From Taeniopygia guttata (taxonomy: Eukaryota > Chordata > Aves > Passeriformes > Estrildidae), in contig NC_133030.1 in the NCBI RefSeq assembly GCF_048771995.1, positions 60,792,001-60,856,000 of the forward strand: a stretch of DNA of 64,000 nucleotides, written 5' to 3'. The position numbers and the translations under genes are program-made. The notes beneath the pieces were generated by a model that was not told the DNA's origin, ran no database searches, and saw only the letters and a program-made list of their open reading frames with translations. Positions 1-11,800 of this stretch are shown in pieces (position 1 is the first letter of the stretch; each line of letters begins with the position of its first letter).

Positions 1-2700
1 TGAGTGGCACCTATCCCCATGCTATGGGTCCCCAGGATGTCCAGGGGAGCCACAGAGTTAAATCTTTGTTCCCTGCACTGGAATTGTTGTGTTGGGTTTG
101 TGTGGCAAGATTTTGGTGGCAAGAGGGGAATGAAATTTAGAAACAAGCCCAAGGTGCCCCTGTGGGATTCCCACTGACAGCCATACAGAGCTACAGCAGC
201 TCTTGCAGGGAAACTTGCACTTCCCAAACTGGGATGCACAAAATTCTCATCTAATGTCTCATTTGGGATTGAGGGTTGCACGGTGCTCTCAGGATGCATT
301 CAGCTTTCTGTGGGCTTGGTTTTCCCCACTGTAAAAGGTGTTGAAATAAAAGGTGTTGAACAGGTGCTAAAAATAAAAACCTTTTGTTTTGTCTGTCCCC
401 TAGGGATGAGAGAACAGGGAGGTGGTGGTGAGGGAGTCGGCCAAAGTAGTGAGGGACAAACACAAACTTACAAACTCTCTTCTGGCTTAAATCTCAGCAG
501 GGCTTGTACAAATAGGACAGAGTGTGGCCAATTCCTAGGACAGCATGAATAAACTGGGGACAACCATGGAATGTTGAATGCTTCATTGTTTCAGTGTTTA
601 CTCTAACAAATGGCCACAGCAGTTAACGCTGGTAAAAACAGCAAAAAAATGCAGAGGTGGGAAGGGCTGAATTACATGAAAAATGTGACGACTTCCAAAT
701 TATCTAAAGGAACAGGATTTACCCCAATATTCCTCAAGAACTGGTATAAACCATCTTGGAGCTGTCACCAAGTACCTTGGGGGAGGAAAGGGCTTCCAGA
801 AAATTGGAAAACCATCAAATTTCTGAGTAGTGATCAGTGATAGATTTGATAACATGGAACTGTGTTGGGGGGACTGATTCCGCTCTGTGGTGAGAGGAGC
901 AGGAATTGCAGCTTCTCAGCCTCTGGGAACTTCGGTGCAAATTCCCCATTTCCCTCCACACCTCCCACAAGTGTTAAACAAAACATGTTTGATCAGGGTT
1001 TCCCAATACCACTGGATTTGGAAACCTCAGCCATTTTTGCTGTGTTTAGTGGGTTATACACGGATTTTGCATTATGTTAATTTCTTGGAGGTCTGTTACA
1101 TCAATTCTCATTGCCAACTAATGTTCGGTCTCACCTCAAAAGCTTTGACAGTGTGTGTTTGCTTTAAATTAATTTTAATCGCTGTTTCTTACATTACTCC
1201 CAAATTTTAATGAAATGAAACAAATGAATTTCACTAATGAAGTGAGTTCCATATTTACTCCTTAATATTTATACCCAGTATTTTTTTGAGGGGTGGGGGA
1301 AAATGTCATGTCTGCAAAACATTATTTAAGTCCTTACATTTATTGTTTTCAATTCTTTGCATCTTAGTTTTCTTCTGGCCCTCTAAAACAAAATACAAAG
1401 TCTGGAGAAGTCTTTGGCCACTTCTTTTGGAAAGTTCTTGTGCAAAGTTACCGTCACAAAGATCTCATATAATCTGTGCCTGTGACAAAATGATAAATAG
1501 AAGCACTTCAAGCAGCAAACACTCTAGTAGAAGAAACAGCACTCTGTACTAAAATAATTTTTTTTGTTTTTTCCCTTTAACACATTTTAAAAGAAACTGT
1601 TCTATTAAAAAGGGCCATGGGCAAAATCACAAATTCACCTTTTGCTGCTAAACAAAACAGACACATCACCTGTGTGAGACAGGGCACAGCTCTGTTCTCT
1701 AAGTTTGCACAGCATTTTCAGCTCAACAGCATCTCACAAGAACGAATCCACCCTCTAGAACATTTAATCAACCTAACAGATTACTCTATCAATCAAATTT
1801 TCAGATTATAGCTTAAAAATTCCCTCCTTGCACAATTCCTGATCTGAGTTACCCCACAGAGCACAGTGAAACACAAGGCAGGGCAGGAGCAGCTCTGTTA
1901 GGAATCAGCATCCTCTGCTTCTGTGCTGCTCTCCCGGTTCTGGCACCTCCTCACCAGCCCTTCAGAATCTGCACATTTCCTGATAACTCTCCTAAGGTCC
2001 ATTCCCAGTGTTCCTGCAGATCTCAAAATTAGAGGTTTGCATCTGTACATTGAGATATTTTCCACTTTGTTTTCCAGTGAAGGTTTCTGGAACTTCCAGC
2101 AAACGTAGCTGATTTTGGCTCCTCAGAACCAGTCGTGTGAGCTGAAAAACCCAGTTCACACCTCTGCTTCCAGAGCAAACAGTTCACAGGCATGTGTACA
2201 AGGGAACTCACCACTTCTGCTGGCAGAGACAATAAAGATTCCTTCAGTAAAATTGCCTCCACTTTCAGAAATGCTGCCCATGCCATATTCCTCCTCTTGA
2301 AAATCCTTGTAAATTATTGACTGATGTGTATTCTGTATACATCTTGTAAAAATAACAGAGCTTCTGCTTTGAACTGTTCTCTGAATCTGGAGTTTGATGA
2401 GATTCTTGTGACTTTAGGACAGGAATAGGATGTTGAAACCTTTCCCATCCTGCAATGGGAAACCAGTGAAGTAACTGGGAATCTCAATGTCTGTACCTGT
2501 AACACCAGGTACTTATTTTGTATCAGTTAGAAGGGAAAGTAAAACCAGCCACAGTAAGTACATTTCAAGTTGCCCTCTCTAGGCTGTCAGCCAAAACTCA
2601 ACAATTTAAACCCAACTCACGTTTTTAAGACAAGTGACCTCTTCTTTTCCATCAACAGAAATTTTTAAGAACACAAAGAAAGCAAAAGTGCTGAAGAATA
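1..2700. other. Gene-free sequence beyond AP5M1
   Basis: No exon-like frames with conserved protein content, no RNA gene and no clear repeat were recognised. The short open frames are not supported. In mammals NAA30 lies on this side of AP5M1; no part of it is seen here. Confidence 0.6.
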
Positions 2701-2711
2701 TTTATTTTATT
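2701..2711 (-). terminator. AP5M1: AP5M1 polyadenylation signals
   Basis: Two overlapping AATAAA hexamers on the minus strand, about 70 nt after the AP5M1 stop. Cleavage 15-30 nt further on would give a very short 3' UTR of about 90-100 nt. Longer 3' UTR forms running toward position 1 cannot be excluded; another minus-strand AATAAA lies at 1339-1344. Confidence 0.6.
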
Positions 2712-2776
2712 GTATCATGACATAAATCTCATTAACATTGTGCTTTGTTTAAATATAAAAATCATTCCCAAATACA

Positions 2777-2859
2777 TTAGTCAAGTAAGGGTTTGTACAC
2801 CATAGGTGCTGGTGCTTTGGAATTCCAGATGTAGTAATCAGAAGAAATTAATTCCCGGG
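2777..2859 (-). CDS. AP5M1: AP5M1 coding exon 8 and stop
   Basis: Acceptor CCCTTTAG|CCC, 83 nt. Completes Ser461 and encodes residues 462-487 ([17 protein letters not shown], ending KPLLD), then TAA at 2779-2777. Too short to stand out as an open frame by itself; found from the conserved C-terminus. Confidence 0.93.
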
Positions 2860-5800
2860 CTAAAGGGAAAAAACAGGCAAGAAAAATAAGCATTACAGGG
2901 TGCCTCACAATCAGACATTCCTTCATCCAAGTTTAAGTGACTACTAATCCATCCTTACCAGTTTACAGAAAAGGTATAATGGCCTCTTTAAACTGTAAGA
3001 CTCTTACTATTATTTGAAAATCATTTCTGATAATGAGACATTTAAAGTCTCAGCTTCAATTACCTTTACTAATGTATCAGTCATGAGCTTAAAATTCAAA
3101 CAGAGGTTAAGTCAAAAGCAGGTGGATGGCTTGGATTTTGTTCAATGAATATAAATTGCACACCCAATATAAAACAGGAAAACGCTGCTTTTTCTATGTT
3201 ACAATTTAGGACTGAGTGTGACCTGTCACAAAATTAACAGCATAGACCATGCTTTTCAAAAGGCATTTATAGAGTTCTGCTGCCATGACTGGCAGAAGTT
3301 GCAACAGAGACAGCTACAAATAAAAGTGCTTCCATTAGGCAGAGCTGCTCAGGTTTAATGAGTGCTTTCTGTGGGCCATTTGGGGTATTTTTGGTGCAGG
3401 CTTGGCAGTGCTCATGTGTTAACAAAAAGCAGATTTGGGTTCTGCTTCACACGTTCAGTGTAGAGATCCACCAAGAGGTGCTGGTATGGTGACACTGACA
3501 GCAGCAGTGTCACCTTGCATGCAGGAGCTGAGTTCTGTACCTGGGTACTGCCAACCCACCCAAAATGTCTCTGACAGAGGTGTCCTAAACAAGGGGCCAG
3601 ATTAGAGAGGATCATTCCCTGTGTCCCCCAAAAAAGTTCTGCCATTATGGAGAGCATAGGAACCACCTCAAGGCAGAGGGGAGAGAGCCCCAGAGAAAGG
3701 CTGACTTTGTAAAAGCTCTCAGTTCAAAGGGAGAGGCCAGTCCCTACTCCAGGGATGCTTTAAACATCACAAAAAAACTCCAACTCAACAGCAGAGTACA
3801 AAAGTCCAACTTTAGTAATGTAATTTTAGTCATTGATAGCCAGTTCATAACTTCAATTCAATTTTAGCAACTCACATGCAGTAATTTTGGGCTTCCCTGG
3901 AACGAAGATCTGAACAGAATGCTGGTCTACGTAACATCCAGTAAGTGTAAAGTCTGGGATCCTAAAATACAGCTACAAAAAGAGAGGGAAAACACAATCA
4001 GATGCACATTGTCACCCTTGCTGTGCAAATCCTGGCAGTCTGTGTCACACGCTCTGCATGTGCAAGGGTACTCCAAAGTGACAGGATGACAAATCCTCTA
4101 GGCAGGAAAACAAAAATCCATGCTGAGAATATGAGATTTTAAATCAATGTATCTTCAATTGAAGACAATAAAAAAGTGGCTCCTAAGGCCTCTTTTCCCA
4201 GAGCCTGTGACTTACTTTTACATAAGCAGTGTTCCCAGTGCACACATAATCAGTTGGGTGCTCTTTGCCTGCGGTGCCAAAAGACACAGTTCCAGTCAGG
4301 GAAACCTCCAAAGATTTGGGGAACTTCTGTCCTAAAGGCAGAGACAGCATCTATTAGATGTCACACAGCTGTGCCCAGGCTGCAGAGAAGGGGCTGGGGA
4401 AGGAAGGGCAGTCACAGAGGGGAGGTTCTCACCAATGCCCCAAACCAGGAGGCTCTTCTCCCGGGACAAATCCAGCTGGCCATAACTAACTTTGTACTCT
4501 AACTGAGCAATGGGGCCCCTAGATGGGAGAGAGGAGAAATAAAACCACTGCAATTACCAGCATTCAGCATTTGTTAATGCCTGTTTTGTTACACAAAGCC
4601 AGGAAATGCTGACAGACATTATTTATGTGCATACAGACCAATTACACCTATCTGAGCACACTGCTAATTTATGAGAAAAAATTACAGAGCGGGAGGAAAT
4701 CACTGTGCTGTCAGCCCAGTAATCATAAAGGAGATGTTGATGTTTCAGTTCACTGATAGTGTTTTACTAACACTGTGATCAGCGTCAGCAACTTTGTATC
4801 ATTCTATCTTTGAATTTTCATGATAATTAGGTGGCAGGGTGGTCATGGCAGCTGTCAGAGAGGCTTAGATGAAAACTATCGTTTTAATTTGAAATAACTA
4901 TATTTTTGATAAGCTGATCTGTAGCTAGGATTAGCAGTCTTAAGGAGCAGGTAACCCTGTTGGGTTGGAAGTGATCCCCAGCTTAATCCACCTGGGGGAT
5001 TTTGGCAGAGTTTCATGTGAGAAGATACCACAGGCAAACAGAATGAGCAACAGAAGTGTTTGGAATGTCACCAAATATTCTGGTGTAATTCTGTATTCTG
5101 CCTCATTTCACCAAGGCTGGTACTCACTGGTAGCACCCTGAGGGAGCATAATCTGTTACACTGACTCCTGACAAGTTCATTTTGGGAAGATAACAAAGAA
5201 ATGGAAGAAATTTATTTTGGTTTTCTTTATTCTTACCTGTTGAAGAAAGGTATATGAGCTTCACAGTACTCAAAAGAATTCTTTATGCTTTCATGTAGCT
5301 TTAAATTAACTGTTATTTTTATCTGTGATTCCTCTTCAACGAGTTGGTAACATCCCAAAATTGGTGGAACAGGAACCTGGAAAAAACTATATTCATTCTC
5401 AAGATATATTAACACCATCATCACAAGATCAGTTATATGCTGTTTTCATTGCTAAAGTACTTTAAAAAAGACTCCAAACACATATTAATTGGAGACTGTG
5501 CTAAACTCTTCAGGCTGCTTGTGATAACAGAGACTTGGGGGCCATGCACTTGACATCTCATCCTGGATATCGTTTGCCTAATTCAAGCTTTTAAGTGGCT
5601 GATTTAAAGTAAGAGCAGCATTGCCAAGCAAAGATATCAGTAACTCCTGAAAGTGACTCAGACAACTCAAGTCCTTAAGTGCCTTCCAAGCAGTATATTA
5701 CACAAAAACCCTTTTATATAATGTTTTGTTATCTGTATTGGACTCAAACTCACTCCAGCATGCCCAAGTGGGCTAATACCCACACAGGTGTTTTTATTTC

Positions 5801-8800
5801 TGTTTGAACACTAGAAAACAACACGAGTTGGGAGTGTGCTGTTACCTGGGAAGTGTAGTAACACAGGTTGAAGGAATCTGAAGGAGGAATGAAAGGGAAT
5901 TTGTAAGGTCCATTGTACACAGAATCATGCAGAGGCTCAGCACTGGTGGACATGAGCATGGCAGGGTCCACAGAGGTCACACAGTGGTGGACCACGATGT
6001 CTTGGAGCGGGGGCGCGTTCGTCGGGAGCGTCAGGCTGAGGGTGACGTTTGGTGCAGATCCCTCTATGTCACACTGGGGAAAGGGAGCCAAGACATTATT
6101 CTAAAACACCTGAATCTAATCACAATGAGATGTTCAAAAATAAACCACATTTTTATCATTAAAAGAAATAAAATCCCTACCAATTTTCAGTTTTCTTTGA
6201 TCATTAGAACTAACCACCAGTACTAAGACATCAGTCTCACACACTTGATGACAATTTAATTAATTAGGTTGTTTTTACAACAGCCACTTAATGGATTCCA
6301 GCATGATCTGTCACAGCAGAGTGTCCCTTGTCTCATCCCCAGCAGGCCAGGATCACACCTGGACTTTCTTCTTGTGTAAGGCCATCCACCCACCCTGCAA
6401 AATGACCTGGGAATTGTCCCTCTGAGAGAAGGAAGCTGCTCACCCACACAGTCCCTACCAGCATGGCAGGTGGGAAATGACCCAGGCTTTGGAAGTGCAG
6501 CATTTAAGTCATCCTCCTTTGGAGATGAGATTCCCACTGCATGCAAATAATTAAATTACCACTTTATTAGCAGGGCTCTCTCTTTGTAAAACACTGGCAG
6601 TTACAAATACAGTGTGCCAAGATAATATTGTGTGCTTCCTAAGCATTATTCAAAACAAGAATGAATGACAGTACAAATTATAGTTACAAATTTGAATATA
6701 TTTCATAATTATGATGGATGTATTTAGTCAACAGTCCCCAGTTTGCAATATTAAACAATAAGATATTTCAATATTAAACAATGCCCAGGGAAGCCCATCT
6801 CTAGAAGTGTTCAAGGCCTGGTTAGACAGGGTTTGGAGCAAGTGGAAGGTGTCCTTGCCCATGACAGGGAGTCAGAATGTGATGATCTTTAAGGTCCCTT
6901 CCAACCCAAACCATTCTGGGCTTCTACAATGAAAACCACTGTCACATACAAACCATCCAAAATAATTATACAACCAGTTTCTTTCACTAGGTTCTTTATC
7001 AACTGTTCTTATGTCATGAAACATCAGCATTTGTGGGATTGAAATGTTGTTGTAGTAGAATAAGGAAGAACAGAAGAATAAACTTCCAATTGGCAGGAAA
7101 AATAATTAAAATGCTCATGTAAGGACACTTGTAGAAGACATTTAGACATCTCAGCCTGGATATATTTTGTCTAATTCAGGCATTTCAGTAGTTCATTTAA
7201 AGTAAAGGCAGTGTGGCCAAGCAGTCAAAGGTACCAGTAACTCCTGAATGTAAGTCAGACAACAAAAATCGGGAAAATTTTCAACTCAATATATCATTTT
7301 ACATCAAATAAGTATTCACTTTGCACATATCAGACATATCTCACCTTACAGTTCACAGCTCCATAAACTTGCCACGTATCCACCACATCCTTCTGGTCAT
7401 ACTGCATACACTTGACCTTCTCAGTGATGCAGACGTGAACCTGAGGTTTGCCCTTGTAGGTGTTGGATCTCCAGGCTGGCTGCTCCTTATCCGCAGGCAT
7501 CTCCTGGATGTCCTCGAAGGAGCTGTTCAGGCTGCGGATGTTGGCGTTCAGGGGGGTGCCCAGGGGACAGGCCTGGATCAGCAGATTTCGGAGCTGCCCG
7601 ATCTTGCTGCTCAGCTCAGCCTCGTTTTTCCGGCTGGGAGAGACGTAGTCCATGATGCCCAACAGCAGAGCCAGTCCCTGCGAGAGCCCGCTGACGGTGA
7701 GGAGGGGTGGCCGTGGCTCCAGGGTCCCCTCCACCAGCGGGACGCAGGCGTAGATGAGGCCGCTCTTGCGGAAGGCCAGCACGGGCCAGAGCTCCCCCGC
7801 GGCGGTGGACACGGAATGCACGCAGGAGTGGTTGATCCTGGTGCAGGTGTCCCGCTGCTCCACAAAAACGTGCTCATCCACCAGCCTCAGCTCCAAGAGC
7901 AGGGCCTTGAGGAAGGCGCTGTCCGAGGGGATGGGGACGTGCGTGGAGCCGTTGAAGGTCTCGGCGCGCACCTCGACCGTGGGGTAGCGCCTGCGGGGAG
8001 GGGATCGGAGAGGCTCAGTGCCACCCAAAACATCACCCCAGACCACAAGCACCCAAGCCCTCTTCTGGCTGCAAAAGCATTATGAAAATCTTGGGAGTAC
8101 TGATATTGGGTTTCTCTTCATTGTTCAAACAACTCCTCAAAACCCACTGGGCCTAAAAATAAGCTCGTGTACGTGGAAGCCTGCAGCAACCTGATAGAAG
8201 CAGTGGTGGGATCAGAACATAAATCACTGTCAATAAAACCATTCCATGAGTAGTTAGGATTCTTTCCAGCAAGTAAATACATTCTCATGAGTAAATACCT
8301 TCTTTTTAAACTAAATGTGAATATGTACATCTATGCTGTCACACAAAGTTACAGGATTTTTTATGACACTAAAGAATGACTCCCACCAGTGCAGAAGTTC
8401 AAAATATTTGTAAGAGGTGAGATCACACTGAAGACAAGTTCTCAGATATTTAAGAAAATGGATGTTCTATGTAATAAAATGCAACTACAACAACTTTTTG
8501 CCTATAGAGTCTACTATATGTAGATAGTGCTACAACTTTGCTGCTATAACAATAATAATAACTCCACACTGCACATGCAATATATGTGACTTAAAGCTTT
8601 TATGACTTTTTCATCATTTCAGTTTATCAAGTATTTAAGATGTAATGATAATGTCATGGACAGAGGTTTTGTACAACTTAGAATTGCTATGTCGTACCAC
8701 TATATATATTTCATTTCAAATTTTCTAGAGATAATATTTGAGGAATATCATATTAACTGTTTAAAACTATATCTGTGATTTTTTTGTCCTGCAGCAGTAT

Positions 8801-11800
8801 TGTTTTTTAAAGGGGAGTGGGATGAATTTCTTTTCAAGGTAACCTAAATCCATCAAGAGGAACTGAGGAGTTGACTTTTAATAAATAGCCAAGAAAATAA
8901 AAAAAATATTACTTCCATGATTACACTGGGTTTGCCCTGGTTTGGAACTGCAGACTCCCCTGAGTGTCTCTTACATGAAGTTCGCTGACAGCCTGGCTTT
9001 CCTGCATTCTGTTTTGTGGATTCCCTCAGTAGTTATCCACAGACCCTCAAAGTGCCCCTCACAGGTCACACACACAAAATTAAATCACTTTATGGATCAT
9101 CTTGAAGCAGATGTTCTCAGATGTTTGTTTGCACTCAGAGCCATGCTTGCACGACAACATGGAAGAAAAAAACTGCACAGATATATAAAGGCTCTCATTT
9201 GTTGTCCTTTTTATACCTTCTTTTTTAGGACACATTGACAGTCTGCTTTCTAAACTGCCGTGGAACTTGCAATCCCAGCAATGTGGGACTTTGTTTTATC
9301 TAAGACCTCCATCTGCAGCACTTCCCTCCTGCTCCTGAGCACTTCCATGGATCTTATCCTCTTGCCTCTAAGTGCCCTACATCATCTTCTCTTAACTGAG
9401 TAGCTGGAGGCAACTACACTTCCTCAGGCTTATTTTCAGTGACTGTGATTTTTTTTTTTCTTTCATTCCTAATAAGGCATCAAGGGCTTTTGGGGTTGTT
9501 TTTTTTTTTTTTTTGTCTAAACATAGACAGGGCAAAGCCAGAGCGACAAAATTCGTAAACAGGATACAGATGACAGCAAAACACCTCCCTGTGGTCTCAC
9601 ATTTTATTGTGAAGAGCAAAGAAACCAAGTGGATTTACAGCTCTAAAATTTATGAGGCTTTGCAGAGCCAGGGTGTTGATAAGAAGCTATGTGTAACCTT
9701 GGTGAGCAGCTCTTCTTTTTGGCCAACATTTCCAAAACAAGGGAAGAGAAGATATTTCAGTCTAGTTTTGTCTTAGTCAAGTCCCAGTCTCTCTGCTGCA
9801 TTTGCTGAAGCTGTCCCCACACCACAGCAGCCTCCTCCTCCCACTAAATTTTACCAGCTGAGTCATTAGATCATTAGTTAGCCCTTCAAATCCCCGTTTT
9901 TCAGTACTCCCTTCTAGAAAGTGATGCAAACTTAAAAAAAGAAAAAAGACAAAAGTTTCCAAGGATGAATGAACTTCGGTTCATCCTTGTTGCCTGAATT
10001 AAGTTATGATCAGCTAAAAAAAAAAAAAAAAAAAAAGAGGGGGAATGCTTTGATGTCCCCTATGTCTTCCCCGAGGTCAAAGATCAGGGCTCACGTATCT
10101 CCAGCTGAGTGCCTAAGTCCTGAAACCAACAGTTTCCATGTGATCCGGGCATTCTTTATATTGTCTGCATGCTTTGTTGAATTTAAGGTCAGTTAGGAGG
10201 ATAAACTTGGGGCTTCCACAGCCCTATTATTTCCTCTGGGAACGTGAAAGATCTAAGTCTGGAAATCACTTGAAGCATCGAGGATAGTTTGCCCTTTTCA
10301 AAGGAGTGCTACTCCTTGTCTCTGCCGCTCACTGTGTGACAAGTCACTTCAGACACCCCTGTCAGCAGCCCCCCCTGCTCCGTGGTGATTACACTCTCCG
10401 AGGTTTTGGGGACAAGGCTTTCTCTTTATCTGTGTTTGTAGAGGGGAGGCCTCATCTCTAGTCCTGTAGGTAATACAAGGACCATAATACTAATCCTAAA
10501 ACAATCAGAGGAGTGTCCAATGGAGAGATCTGTCTGCACCTGAAGATGGAAGATAGTCTACTTCCTCTTTTCTTGGTTGTTTTTTTTTTATTTTTATTTT
10601 TACTCATAGGTTCTCTCTTTGCTTTTACTAAATTCAGACTAGGACTGTAGGTCACTTTATCCAGGTCTTTTTTTTTTTCCCCCACAAACTTTCCCTAGCC
10701 CCAGTTATTTTTCTTCTCATTATCTGGATTTCTCTGAAGTCACAGAAGAAGGGTAACAAAAAGGCAACAAAAAGGGTAACAAATCTTGCCAGCCCACTAA
10801 CAGTAACCTGCTAAGCCAAAAGTCTTCCTTTATATCTGCAAGAATTCTGTATAAAAACTGTTCCTTTGGAGAACTCTTTAGTGTTCAATAACTTAAAAAT
10901 CCTCCAATAACTTTTAAAAAAAGTGTTTATATGCACAAATTAGCATCAAACAGAAAGATGAATTTCTGTCTGAAAGTACTCTATTTTACCTACAGCTACA
11001 GAGCAACATGAAAAAAATATAAGTAAAACACAAGCAATAATATATGCTTATATATCTACTTTGCCCATTTTGTTAATGTGACATTATTTCACAATCACTG
11101 CCTTGTCCTTTACCATGTTAGGAAGGAGAAGAGCTGGGCAAAACGTTTACAGTGACAAAAAAGAAAGAGGAACGGAGCAAGGAAACTCACGTGCAAAATG
11201 CAGAAGCTGTGAAAAAGCTCCCATATTTAGTTAAAAGAACATTACGTGACTCTAATTCTGAACTTTCCAAAATCTGAGTCAGAATCGCACAGCATCCAGC
11301 GGTGCTGGGACAAGATGAGGGATTTATTCAGTATCAGATGGTTTTGGTGGTTTTTGCATCTGTTTTGGGGGCCGCACCCCGGCCCCACAGGGCAGCAGTG
11401 TCCCTCAGGACACCCAGACCCCCAGAGCACCCGATTCCCCCAGGACACCAGGATTTTCTGCAGGACACCCAGAGCATCCGATCCCCCCAAGACACCAGGA
11501 TTTCCTTCAGGACATCCAGACACCCAGAGCATCTGATCCCCCCAGGACACCAGGATTTCCTTCAGGACACTCAGACCCCCAGAGCAACCGATCCCCCCAA
11601 GGCACAAAGATTTCCTTCAGGACATCCAGACCCCCAGAGCATCTGATACCTGCAGGACACCAGGATTTCCTTCAGGGCATCCAGAGCACCCTAAACCCGC
11701 AGGGCACCGGGATTTCCTTCAGAACACCCAGACCCCCAGAGCATCCGATCCCCCCAGGGAACCAGGATTTCCTCCAGACCCCCAGAACACTCAATCCCCC

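Noticed and set aside
7321-8085. 254-codon plus-strand frame
   Set aside because: Exactly antisense to AP5M1 exon 2. Its openness follows from the exon's GC-rich codon use.
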